This document shows, piece by piece, positions 22,098-33,717 of a stretch of DNA of 64,000 nt. The stretch spans positions 15,999,835 to 16,063,834 of the forward strand of contig NC_003076.8 in assembly GCF_000001735.4 (NCBI RefSeq). Direction: 5' to 3'. Numbering within the stretch: the stretch's first letter is position 1; each line of letters starts with the position of its first letter. The position numbers and the translations under genes are program-made. This DNA comes from Arabidopsis thaliana (taxonomy: Eukaryota > Streptophyta > Magnoliopsida > Brassicales > Brassicaceae). Below the pieces are notes generated by a model, which worked only from the letters and a program-made list of their open reading frames with translations, was not told the DNA's origin and did no database searches.

Positions 22098-23061
22098 AGA
22101 AGTGTATAATAAGATTTTCTTGGAAATTGACCAAGTAAATGCCCAATACATAGGTAATGTGCAATAATCAACTAGGAACTGCTAAATATTAAACTAAATA
22201 TAAATAAACCTTTAGTGGTAAACAACGAAGAACTTGTCAAATTCCAAATTTTCCACATATAATACATGTGTGCTGACCAATTTGGAACTGGTAATAATCA
22301 TAAACAAAACAAAGAGTACTTTTTGATGATAAAAACCAGAAAGAAAGTAATTCATTAAGAAAAAAAAAGTTTTTAAAAGAAAACCTTATCAACTAAGAAA
22401 GAAGAACAAACAATAAAATATCTTAAGAACTAAGACTACATGACATATATGTTATGTAGGTAGAGTAATAAGACAAATTTGCAGACATGATCCATCTTGT
22501 GGTTAGGACATAAGTTTCAATGAAGATATCTTTCTCTACAAGATATTATTACTTTTTATGATAAAGTCAATTTTAAATGTTAATTTGAGGATGAGAAGAA
22601 ATGTTAAGCCTTAAACCTTTATATATCCTTGTCGACAAAGTCGAAAAAAATGGTTTGTAAATAAGTTCATCCTATGTCATTAACATTTATTATTAATTAC
22701 CAATAAATTACATAGATATTTACCAATATATTTTTATGAAATTACAGGCATCACTTTTTTTGTCATTCTACACAATAATAGTTCTAAATGCATTTCAATA
22801 GTTTCAAGAGATAATGATTTTTTACTTAACCAAAAAGGAGGGTAAGCCCCCAATGATTGCCGATCCATATCACATCATTGACACGTATTCTGGGCTATAA
22901 TAAGGCCCAATAAAAGAATTTTTTTGTGAATCCACTATACAAATCATAAGTTCATGAGAAAATAAACTCATAATTTACAACAAATTTAATACATATAACA
23001 TCATTTGTAAATGATCAAAATATATCAAAATAGATAGTTTGTATCGTATTTTTAAAAATTT
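22098..23061. other. Spacer between AATP1 and the thaumatin-like gene
   Basis: AT-rich promoter sequence of AATP1, then the 3' flank of the thaumatin-like gene. No ORF or structured repeat stands out. Confidence 0.5.
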
Positions 23062-24460
23062 TTACGTGGAACTATGGCCCCAGTTTGATGGACAAAACGT
23101 GATAAGATATTCCTTGGCGGAGCAAGTGACCAAAGGAGGAGGTGTCTCGTAGGCATAACTGTAATAGTTGGGACAAGCTTCTTTAAACAACATAGAGTAC
23201 GTGTTTCTTTTGCACTTTTCCGGCGTTCCATATGCATTCCGGCAACAAAATCTGTCGTTATCAAACGCTAAACATGCACTCTTGCACGCCACAACTCGTC
23301 CCTCTTCGTTCAAAACCTTTTAAAAGAGAAAATTGTATTCAAATGAGTATAAGTAGATCTAAGGATTAAATATACACTTATAACGGGTTTCTGTTTATCC
23401 CCAACTCTCAATAACTCTAACTATGTTTCATTGTTTGGATCCAATAATAAAGCAAGTCGTAGTTTCCCAAATTGATATTTGATTAAAAGAAAAAAGAAAA
23501 AAAGAAGAAGAAGATGCAATTCTCTTTACGTCATATATATGGTTTTGAGCTATTCATCATTTTGATGTAGTGAGTCGAACTACCTATCCATCTACTTTCA
23601 GAATGTAATCAGTTTTGAAATTTGAGCATTTTGATCGGACTTTGAAACTAATGATTGAAAAAGAAAATATGTCACCTGTAGTTCTTCAGGACATGTGGTT
23701 TTGAGATCTTTATGGCACCCTAAGATGGTGCATTTGGATGATACGGGTTTCGAGTTCACTACGACGGGAAGATTATAACCGTCCACGAGGCTTACATCGT
23801 AGAAATTAGGTTTGGATTTGTCGGCTTGTACCGCAATTTGAATAAGTGTTGCCGGAGGTTTTCCGATTAATCCATTACACTCCAGATGTCCATCACAATC
23901 ACCTAAATTTCGTTGTAATTCAAAATTAGTTTATATGATTCTAACTAATCTTGTGTATTAAACAATATCTTAATCTTCTTTCAAGTCATAAAGATATTAA
24001 CATTGGGATAAAAAAAAAAGAATCATCACCTTTAATATCTATGAAACCCCATATATTGCATAATAAAGGTATTATTAGAATTACAATTACCTGTTTCACA
24101 AGCTTGTTTCGAGTTTGAAGTGAAGTCACAGCCTGTTCTAGCCCAAATGCGACCACTCCAACCCAAAGGAGCATCAATGCGTTTAATACCTCCGCATGGC
24201 AGATAAAATCCACCAGAGGCTAGCACCGGATGGCCGGAGTTTGGGGCAACGGCCGGCCAAATCGGAAATGAACATTTATTTTGCACGTAAAACGTTACCT
24301 CATGGCTTGTTACTTTGCCTATTTATAGCATCGATTATAGTTATGATAAGATCAAAACTGAGACCAACAAAATGATTTAAAATTAAGGAAGAAAATTACC
24401 ATATACTATACAACTCGATATTATGAAAAGTTGTAACAAGGAGGTAGACTGGAATTTCAT
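23062..24460 (-). CDS. Thaumatin-like (PR-5 type) protein
   Basis: Four exons on the minus strand (24460-24400, 24318-24091, 23902-23676, 23316-23062) join in phase to 256 residues. Exon 1 is tiny and encodes a signal peptide (MKFQSTSLLQLFIISSCIVY). The mature part has the thaumatin fold landmarks: VTFYVQNKCSFPIWP near the start, GWSGRIWARTGCDF, a GDCDGHLECNG loop, PVSSKCTILGCHKDL, and closing CPNYYSYAYETPPPLVTCSA. About 16 cysteines fit eight disulfides. The acidic-cleft residues are only partly clear by eye. Thaumatin-like proteins are secreted and are associated with defence and cell-wall glucans. Probable locus At5g40020. Confidence 0.92.
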
Positions 24461-26392
24461 TGGAATTTGGTTGTAACTTGACGTTTCAAAATTGAATGTT
24501 ATAAGTTAGAGTATTTATAAGTGGCCAGAGAGGTGATTTACTAAAAGAATCATGTCGTTTTCGATCTTAGATTATGCTTTAAGACTGGATTATGGGTAAG
24601 TTAAAATTTGATCCTTTAAGACAAGGGAGCTGATGTCGCTTCTGATGGTATTAAAGAACTTTTGACTAGTAAAATGTTCCTTTTACGAAAATCAATGGAA
24701 CGATGAAAAACAAATGCAAGAATATTGTTTTGGGTAATTGGATTCTTATTGTTGGGGCGTATCAACCAAGTTATTTACTAGAATATGTAACGTTAATATA
24801 AGAGACAAGTCTAATTCTAAGGAATATGAGATTTTTCAAAAAGGAATTAAAAAACATATCAAAACGGAAATAGTGTTGGAGTTCATGTAAGCTTATTGAA
24901 TCTAAAACTAAATTACCAAATTATTGAACCTAAGTATTTCCGTAATGCTCGAATATATGATCAATCAAGGCATTTCGAGAGTTAGATGAGTCTCTTTAAG
25001 GTGTTTATTTTACTTTTATATTTGAAAACAGAAATTTATATTTATGAGACATAAAAATTGAAGGACTAATATGATAGAATAAGAAATTAGTAAGAGTATT
25101 TATAAGATATAAATACTTGTAAGGACCAAAAAGCAAAAAAAAAAATGATCAAAGTTTAAAGTTTGAAGGTTGTCTTTGGAGAACAAGAAACCTCAAATAT
25201 GGTTAATTTAGTTCAGGTCGTAATACATTTTTTTTTTGTCTCTCATGGTTATTGTGTTTGATCCGTTTGGATTGTTTGTAATACAATTGATCCTCTTATA
25301 TTGAATTATTCAGAAAAAAAGTATTAGGACCTGAAGTAAATTAACCTTCAATCATGCAACGAACGGTTTTAACTACTAACTTATAAGAAGAGTGAGAGTC
25401 ATTACTGTTAAATATATGACTTTATGTAAGACATTAATCTCTAAATTCAGAACGGTTCATGTCATAGACTCCTAGACATTGGCCTTGAGCCACATTTAAC
25501 ATTTATAATGTTGTTATTGGAGTTGGTTGAGTGATAATTGTAGATTAGCTATTTTGATGGGTTTAAATCTCTTCTTATCAAAGTACTATTTTATTATGCT
25601 TTTTGATTTCAGCTTGGATTTGAGGTATTTTATTTAAACAAACATAACTAAATAATGGTATATTATACTGCTATTTTGTATGGAGTTGCCAATCAAACCT
25701 AATCTTTTCTAAATGACTACACCGGCGGATACGTACATTTACCAAAACAAATTCGAAAATAGGTTTAAATGAAAACAAAGTATAAAATATGTAAAATTAG
25801 TTTCTCAATTGAGATAATCATCATAGATAGTACTATATGTTATTGCTACATGGATATTACTATTAAAAAAAAAAAAAAACTATCAACAAATGTTGAAATT
25901 TTTACAAATAATGGTTCCAAATAGTATTGGCAATTGTGTTTTATACTGGATTAATGTTATTAAAACATTTTCGAACATTATGAAATTTTCCAACATTTTA
26001 TAACAAATAGATACTTTATATTATACATATAAATCTTCACCGTGACACACGATACGAGTATTATCCACTAGTAACTTCATTGGGTTTAACACTAATATTA
26101 ATTGCTATTTAACAATTAAATCAAATCTCCATTTTACCCTCCACATACAGAGCCACTGTTTCAAATTTTGAATCTCTCCTTCATAAAAAAAAAAAAAATT
26201 AAACACATTTTTGTTTTTTTCTTCAACAATCTCAATGTCTTCAAAAATCCTCTCTTTCTCTCTCTTTGACCACCTCGAGTCACATCACAGAGCCTTGACC
26301 ATCAACAACACAACACAAAACCCATAGATTCTTTAAAGGAAACATCTTTCTTCTTTCTCACTTGTCGATCATCTTCTTCTTCTTCAGTTATT
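24461..26392. other. Divergent intergenic region
   Basis: About 1.9 kb between the divergent thaumatin-like and kinase genes. No genes or transposon ends can be supported. A CT-rich leader precedes the kinase ATG (26210-26390). Confidence 0.5.
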
Positions 26393-28449
26393 ATGAGTAA
26401 ACAAACTCCAAATCTTGAATCTTTACAAGATTGTTCTTCTTCCAATTACAACAATGCCAATGCTAGTCCAGTTTCTGGATCCGCAAGCTTCAAAACTAGC
26501 AGTAATGGCTCTGAAGACGTTAGGCTTAACAATAGTATCAGCTTAAGTTTCTGTAGCAGTAACAGTGTAAGCAGTGAAGCTAATCTCGAAAAGACTCAAT
26601 CTTTCGATGCAAACGAGGCTAATTTCAAAAGGGTCTTTGCTCCTTCGAAGCCGCATAAAGGAAACGATCTTAGATGGGACGCGATTCAGAATGTGAAGTG
26701 TAGTAAAAACGAGGATCTGGGTTTAGGGCATTTTAGGTTGTTGAAGAAATTGGGATGTGGAGATATTGGGAGTGTGTATTTAGCTGAGCTCAGAGAGATG
26801 GGATGTTTCTTTGCTATGAAAGTGATGGATAAAGGAATGTTGATTGGTAGGAAGAAATTGGTTAGAGCTCAGACTGAGAGAGAGATTTTGGGTTTGTTAG
26901 ATCATCCTTTCTTGCCTACTCTTTACTCTCATTTCGAGACTGAGAAGTTTTCTTGCCTTTTGATGGAGTTTTGTAGCGGTGGAGATCTTCATATTCTCCG
27001 GCAGAAACAGCCCGGAAAACATTTCTCCGAACTAGCCGCCAGGTTAATTTTCTTGTTTTTGAGTTTTGTCTGAAAGTGAAATCGAACTGAACAGAAATGT
27101 TTTTGATTGTTCTGTCTAGTGGATCCTCTGTTTTGTCTTTTCATGTGGAAATGTTTTGGTTTTCGTTTGTGATTGAGGGAGATCAATGTGCTTTGATTCT
27201 TCTATGTAGCTTTAAGAATCTGGAAAACGTTTTGATCCTCTGTTTTGTCTTTTCATGGTTATGTTTTGGGTTTTGTCTGAGAGTGAAATCACATTGATTT
27301 GATTCTTATGTGTAGAAACTTGATCCTCTGTTTTGTCTTTTTTGTTGGCAATGTTTTTGTGTATATGTGAGAGTAAAATCAAATAGCTTTGATTCTTATG
27401 TGTTGCTTTAAGAATCTGAAAGACATTGAAACCTTGATCTTGTTGTCTATTTCTTGGTAATGTTTTTGAGTGTGTGTAGAGTGCAAATCAAATTGGTTTG
27501 ATTGTTTTGAACAGCTTTTAAGAATCTGAAGACATTGAAAATTTTCACATTCTAATAGATCCTCTGTTTTGTCTGTTTCTTATGTTGTTAAAATTGCAGG
27601 TTTTATGCTTCTGAAGTACTTCTTGCGCTAGAGTATCTTCATATGATGGGTGTAGTGTACAGAGATTTGAAGCCAGAGAATGTAATGGTGAGAGAAGATG
27701 GTCACATTATGCTTTCGGATTTCGATCTTTCGTTGCAGAGTTTCGTGAGTCCTACATTGATTCAATCAACTTCACAACCTTCTTGTCATATAGCTTCGTA
27801 CTGTATTCAACCTCCTTGCATAGATCCATCCTGCAAATTACCTGTAGCCTGTATCCAACCATCATGCTTCAAGCCTCGGTTCCTCAACAACAAACCACGA
27901 AAGGCGAAAACCGAAAAAGCTGGTTCAGATTCACTCCCAATGCTAATAGCTGAGCCAACGGCTGCTCGATCTATGTCATTCGTTGGCACGCATGAGTATT
28001 TAGCTCCTGAGATCATAAGAGGAGATGGTCATGGAAGTTCTGTGGATTGGTGGACTTTTGGTATATTTCTCTACGAGTTGTTAACCGGGAAAACGCCATT
28101 CAAAGGAAACGGAAACCGCGAAACGCTCTTCAATGTTGTTGGACAACCGCTTAAGTTTCCGGAAGGATCTATAAGCTTTGCAGCTAAAGATTTGATTAGA
28201 GGTTTGCTAACTAAAGATCCTAAGAAGAGACTAGGGTTCAAGAAAGGTGCTACAGAGATAAAGCAACATCCTTTCTTCAATAATGTCAATTGGGCTCTAA
28301 TCAGAAGCACAACCCCACCAGAAATACCGAAACCGATCGATCTTTCGATACTAAATGAAACCCTCAAGTCATCAGTTCAACAACAAGGCAAGCATTCAAA
28401 ACAATCAGATTCATCATCAGGTCCTTATTTAGATTTTGAGTTCTTCTAG
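26393..28449 (+). CDS. AGC1-4: AGC-VIII Ser/Thr protein kinase (AGC1-4 type)
   Basis: Two exons (26393-27042, 27600-28449) give 499 residues. A Ser/Asn-rich N-terminus of about 110 residues precedes the kinase domain. The glycine loop is [10 protein letters not shown], the ATP lysine is in FAMKVMDK and the catalytic loop is [10 protein letters not shown]. The DFD replaces DFG and defines plant AGC-VIII kinases. The insertion before the activation loop carries the usual Cys/Pro-rich segment, followed by [14 protein letters not shown]. The C-terminus ends in DFEFF, a PDK1-docking-like hydrophobic motif. This clade includes D6PK and relatives that phosphorylate PIN auxin carriers at the plasma membrane; the exact role of this member is not known to me. 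The name AGC1-4 for At5g40030 is from memory. Confidence 0.92.
27122..27577 (+). repeat. Degenerate repeats inside the kinase intron
   Basis: The block gatcctctgttttgtctttt occurs at 27122, 27234 and 27322, and with one change at 27558. Between copies, tttaagaatctg-aaa-cattg and tttgattctt-tatgt blocks recur. Most of the 557 bp intron is therefore four diverged tandem copies of about 80-120 bp. Confidence 0.78.
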
Positions 28450-30078
28450 TGAAACTGTTTAGTAATATGTAATTCATTTCCTCCATGAATTTTTTTTACC
28501 CTTTTAGGGTTGTTTAAGTTTTTTTTTTTTTTTGCCTCTGTATTAAGCAACAATTTTGCATTTTGCGGTTAGGTTATGGTTTGGTTGATATCCATTTATG
28601 TTTATAAGTTTCAAGCGATGCATAGAACACAAATATTTAGGAAAAAAACAAAATCTTTTTAGTCTTTTGTTGCAAGAACCACAAAAAAAATTCATTTTTT
28701 TTTTGTGGTGTAATCGAGAAAAGTGAAAATAAGAAAATGCAAACTTTTATCTTGCAGATGATAGACCTATATGTTAGTCCCCACATCAAATTTTTAGCTT
28801 TTTTACTTCCATGTTTGGCTTTTAAGCTTTCTTATAAAGACAAAACAAAATCCTTTTCTGCATGAGGGATTCTTTTTGCGCACAAAATTCGACTTTTTCT
28901 TATAACAGTTATTCTCTGAATATGCTAAAAACTTTATCCCAGAGAATGTAAGTTTTCTGAAAAGAACACTGAAATGAGACAATACAGAGAAAGAAAATGA
29001 CTTGTATCACCTTTATGCTATGGTGGTGGCTCATGGTGAAAGAAAAAGCTTTCACTTTAGATAGACTTGTATAAAAGAGGAATCATATAGTTCAACTGAA
29101 AATGCAATTATTCGATGCAAATTTGATCAAAGATTTGTAGGAAAAAGTAATTCTCGTTATAACTAGGAGTTATACGATTTCACGTAAAAAAGAAAAGAAG
29201 AGAATATGGATAATTCAAAGGAATAAACTGGATTGGCCGATTGAGAAAATGATGATTCAATACAAATTTGATCACGGATTCGATTACTACCCAAAAGAAT
29301 GAAGAAGATTCAAAGGAAGAAATTGGATTGAAGAACATTAGAATTCAGAAACAATAGTGTATATTAACGATAATAAATTGGACTAAGGAACATAAGAAAA
29401 AAAAAGAATTTGTTATGATAAAGCTAAAGTCTTCAACACTGTCAAAACTAAGTAATCTCTATGGAAAATGTCAATATTCAATACAAAATTCGTTCGTTAA
29501 CTTATAAAAATGCCACTCACTAATTGCATACAATTTCTAGTGAAAAGTATAAAAAATGTTCAAAGTTATAGAAGTTGGACTGGACTAGACTGAAGAACAT
29601 CAGAGACAAAATGTTTATACGCTCATAAACAAATATAAAAATCCCTAATCTCTATGGAAAATGTCATTATTTTCAACACAAAATTCGATCATATGTAAAA
29701 ATCTGCCAATCGCTGCAATATATAGTTTACATAGTAAAAAGCATGAATGTCAGAAACAAAATAAGTTTATTCGCATAAAGTCATGAACTCTACAAAATCC
29801 TTAAGAATAATCAATGGAAAATATCATATTCATCAATAGAAAATTCGATTATAGAATATGACATTCACTGTAAAAGCATAAATGTTCAAAAGAACAAATT
29901 ATATAGAGGAACCTGATCATCAGAAACAAAAAATCATTTATTCGCACCAAACTCAAGTTACCAAAGACAATAATAATCCATGGAAACCACAAAAATCCAG
30001 AAACCCTAATTAAGAAAAAAAACATAAAACACGATAAGATAATAATGCAGATCAAAACAATCAACCATCATCACAAGA
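28450..30078. other. Convergent spacer with degenerate tandem repeats
   Basis: The kinase and RPP2E converge across this region. From about 29458 to 29850 a block (atggaaaatgtcattattttcaacacaaaattcga type) recurs three times at spacings of about 160-190 bp. Each copy is followed by a gtaaaa-gcat-aatgt-caga segment. The copies are strongly diverged and non-coding. Confidence 0.55.
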
Positions 30079-30423
30079 TCAATCGAAGAGACTCATCATT
30101 CCACCGTCATCTTCTGATTCCTCTTTCTCCTCTTCCTTCTTCTTGGACTCAACCGAGGCAGGCTCAGCGGCTGGAGCAGCACCACCTCCTCCACCAGAAG
30201 CAACCGCAACCGCACCACCACCGGAAGATAGAGCCGCCATCTTCTCTCGTCCAACAGCGATAAGCTCAGTCACATCGCGATCTTTGATCAGAGAGAAGAA
30301 CAGATCTATCTTCTCTTGGTCGATCTCTGCACCAACAGATTCGACGATCTTCTTCAGATCAGCGACGGATGGATTCTCATTGCCACTGAGTTTAGCAAGG
30401 AGGTACGCCGCAACAACCTTCAT
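30079..30423 (-). CDS. RPP2E: 60S acidic ribosomal protein P2
   Basis: Intronless ORF of 114 residues from the ATG at 30423. It starts MKVVAAYLLAKLSGNENPS, as P2 proteins do, has the helical dimerisation domain (residues 1-65), an Ala/Gly-rich hinge, a Lys/Glu-rich stretch and the C-terminal tail EDDGGMMSLFD. The usual tail is DDDMGFSLFD, so the conserved phenylalanine pair is reduced to a single F. P1/P2 dimers form the ribosomal stalk that recruits elongation factors. Likely At5g40040. The promoter carries telo-boxes and site II elements. Confidence 0.93.
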   Translation of the reverse strand: MKVVAAYLLAKLSGNENPSVADLKKIVESVGAEIDQEKIDLFFSLIKDRDVTELIAVGREKMAALSSGGGAVAVASGGGGGAAPAAEPASVESKKKEEEKEESEDDGGMMSLFD

Positions 30424-30475
30424 CGTTCTCTCTCTTTTTTTTCTGAAAAAAATGAAAGAAGCAAATCGACTGCGA

Positions 30476-30614
30476 TTAGGGTTTTCGTGAAAAAAAATTC
30501 GGTATTTAAGGGGAGATTAGGGTTTTTGCACGTACCAATGAAAAAGTCACGTGGGCTACACGAAATCTTTCCAAAGTTGTTAATGGGCTCATTATATAAT
30601 TAAAAACTAGCCCA
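30476..30614 (-). promoter_or_regulatory. Telo-box plus site II promoter module of RPP2E
   Basis: Two AAACCCTAA telo-boxes (minus strand, at 30476-30484 and 30517-30525) lie upstream of the ATG. TGGGCT/AGCCCA site II cores follow at 30552-30557, 30584-30589 and 30609-30614. A CACGTG at 30548 overlaps the first core. This combination is the established signature of plant ribosomal-protein gene promoters and growth-linked transcription through TCP factors. Confidence 0.75.
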
Positions 30615-30715
30615 TGTATATTATCCCGCAGTCTCATGAATTACAAACTAGCTCATTTCCCTCATTTAATTTAATTATGGGAAGGTCTAACTTTGGATAA
30701 CATTTTTGCATTAAA

Positions 30716-31685
30716 CTAGATTTTAACCCGCGGTGTACCGCGGGGACAATTTGTTTTTTAAAATTAGTATATATAAAAACTTGTAAACTATATCTATCTA
30801 TAAAATATTTTTATTTTATAGTTTACAACTGTTATTAAGTAACGTCCTGCCAAACCCGTCCCGCAAAACCCATCCTGCAAAAAAAAACATTTATTTTATT
30901 AATGTTGATCTTATTTATGAATCATTGTCTAAATATTTTAGTCGATGCGGGATGTTGAACCCACACATTTTTCGCCAATCGGTTAATATATGTTCATTTT
31001 TAAAATTTTGAATCACAAAATATGACGGAATTTTTTTTGAGATTTTTTAAACTATATATTATATAATGATGTTAAATTTTTTGATATATTAAACTTTTTA
31101 TAAGTTTAAATATTAATAATGTTTTATAAAGTTTAAATATATAAATAATAATATTTTAAAATATATATATTTTTTGCCTTTTAGGTAATGACATAATAAC
31201 TCTAAAAGTAAAGATTTAGAAGATTTAAATCGTTAATTAAATATTTTCATTTCTAAATAATTAATGCCAATAGCATGACATTGTAAATAAGTTCAAATAT
31301 AGGATTTATTTATTTAAACAAAAAACTTTGTTTTAAAATATTGTTAACAAATATGTTTATGATAATTTTAAGGGATTAATGTGAAGTTTGTTTGGATTAA
31401 ATTTGATTGATAATGTGATTGACAATTTACATTAAGAATTTAAAGTAAAATTAATTATTTTAGAAAAAAATTAATGCTAATGGCATTGGGTTGTAAATAA
31501 GTCAAACTCTAGGATTTATTTGTTAAAATGACTGCAAAAATGTATATATAGATTAAATGAGACAAAAAGGCCCAAAATGTTAAACCACAAGTGATAACAC
31601 CACAAATCCAAGTATACAAAAGCCCAAAGTGAGTGATGGAGTTGTACGATCACATAATTTAGTTATTTATATTTTAGAGTATAGA
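30716..31685 (-). mobile_element. Non-autonomous Helitron, 970 bp
   Basis: On the minus strand the element begins TCTATACTC after a host A (31686). It ends with the perfect 7 bp hairpin CCCGCGGtacaCCGCGGG, seven bases, and CTAG before a host T (30715). Both termini and the A/T insertion site agree with Helitron rules. The interior is AT-rich without a Rep/helicase ORF. It sits just upstream of the RPP2E promoter. Confidence 0.85.
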
Positions 31686-32248
31686 TAGAAGAAGCTCTTT
31701 GGTGTTTCTCACTAGTGGTCCAATGCAATGAATTAGATTTTTCGTGTTTGAGTCAAGTTTTTGTTTGGAGGTACGTTAAGATATGCTTAATTTTGAATGG
31801 GTTGGTGTTAAATCATTATCTTATTTCATTATTACCTAAGTAATTTTGAATGATATGAACTGATTTGGTTGACGAAAATCATAAAACCATTAAATTTAGT
31901 CAAATTGATATCATCGTGAAAAGGAGAAGTGGTATCTCAACACCGAGACATTAGCTTGACGATCACTACGTAGCCAAAAAAATTGTAAGTTTGTTCTCAA
32001 GCCGATAAATTTGTAGTTCATTACAAGCTTTGCCATTGAAAAATAGAAATTATACTTTAAATTAAGAAAAAATATCTCATCATAACCAAAAGGGAATTTG
32101 AGGAAACTCAATAGAGCAATAACACAGTGTACTTAGAAACAAGCAAAACAATCATGTCTCTGATTTAATCGTTAAAAATTGTTGGCAAAGAAAAAAATCT
32201 TGCTTACCAAGTAACATCCAATAGGAATTGTATCAAGCTAGCAGCCAA
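31686..32248. other. Spacer between Helitron and F-box gene
   Basis: AT-rich, with no gene. Its right end is the 3' flank of the F-box/FBD gene; a similar sequence recurs at 53490-53690. Confidence 0.5.
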
Positions 32249-33717
32249 TCACAAGACATGGATGTTGCATTTGGATGAGCGTTTAGGAAGAAGAGCAAGA
32301 AGATCATTTGTGAGTTGCAACTTGTTCTCGATCTCATCACTAGTGTTCACTTTCACCTCTTCAAGATTCTCCATTTCTCTCAAGAAGCATTTGACTTGGT
32401 TCAGTTCCTCAAGTCTTCCTTTATACTCTTGTATCTCAACCACCTTCACCATATTCCCACCATCAATTCCAACCTCACAGTCGCTTATACCGTACAAACC
32501 CTCGAGGACTAGAGTTTCTAGCTTTGGAGATTTTTCAATCATATTGCAAAGCAATTGCCAATATTCTTTCTCACTACCCTCAAAATGTAGAGTGGCCAAG
32601 TTCTTAAACAATGAATCTCATCAAGATCAAGGCATGCATACATCACCTTCAACACATCAAAGCAACAAAAAAAAGCATCATCAAACAAGACAAAGAAAGA
32701 AAGAAAAAGGAAAGAAATTTAGATTGAGAGAGACATACCTCAACAGTAAAACAAGAGAGGTGAAGGATTTGAACATTGGTGATAGAATTCATGATTTTTA
32801 AACAGGTGTCGTGTTCATCACCCCATCTCCCAGCCCTTGCGAAAGCAAGATCAAGGCGGGCTTCTAAAAGATCATTGAAGTGATTCTCCGAATTATATAA
32901 ACAAGTTAGATAATCAGAGTAGTCTAGGTAAACAAGATTTGGTGTGTAGATTGACAAAATGCGAGGAGCCTGAACATCGTTATTGTAGCAAACTGTGAGT
33001 TTCTTTATGTTGTGGGCTATATAATGAGGTGCTGTATGAATGTTGAATTCTTCATCTCTATCTTCAATGTAAATGTGATGTATGTATAATTCTTCAAGCT
33101 GAGGGCAACCATCCATCATCACATCACATATAGCATGATTTGACAGTGTGGAGGAAGAGACTCTTAAGCAAGGGAAGATCAACGTTCTCCCAAGGAGACC
33201 TACCAAGACAAAGCTCTGTTCCTAAAGTGAGCTTGACCAATGTGTTGTTAATGAATACGGTGTCAGGAAGAAGACGTGGTGGCTCGTACATCAAAGGCAT
33301 GTATATGTAAAGTTCAAGATCCGAAACGCCTTGTTCCAAAGCCTTTGACATCATTCCGGTGGTAAGACACATGCGTTGAACATCATCATCTTCATATGTT
33401 AGTGAGAATTTCTTCAAGGAATTGTTGTTGCAACCTGAAAGTGTTTTATCAACGAAATTTCTGAAGCTATTGTGAATTACATAATATTCTTCTTCCGTCT
33501 GTCTCTCGGGATAGAGTAAATCTGTGTCGTCTAAATAGAGAGATGCGCAGAGATGATTCATGAGTGGAAAGAGAGTCCTCCATCTTTTGGAGAGGATTGA
33601 GGTAGAAGCAGCTCGTTTAGTAGGAAGAAAAGACAAGATATGAGAAAGTAACTCATCTGGAAGAGGGCTGATTGAATCTATGGAACCAGATGATGACAAT
33701 ACTCTTTTCGTCTCCAT
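32249..33717 (-). pseudogene. F-box/FBD/LRR gene with two frame breaks
   Basis: The minus-strand frame from ATG 33717 encodes an F-box (LPDELLSHILSFLPTKRAAS) and leucine-rich segments as far as LPLLKSLFLHTV near 33140. The family continuation GCPQLEELYIHH is in the next frame, so one base too many or two too few are present there. That second frame runs to a proper donor at 32739 (TVE/gtatg). The third exon begins near 32650 (VMYACLDLDE). It breaks again near 32615, where FKNLATLHFEG continues in another frame to the FBD domain (EEIQEYKGRLEELNQVKCF) and the stop at 32249. Database models bridge such breaks with very short introns; the domain continuity argues for pseudogenisation. Likely locus At5g40050. 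If functional, it would be an SCF substrate receptor. Confidence 0.7.

Noticed and set aside
30143-30490. Plus-strand ORF opposite RPP2E
   Set aside because: Ala/Pro-rich translation of the P2 hinge complement; the P2 frame is the clear gene.
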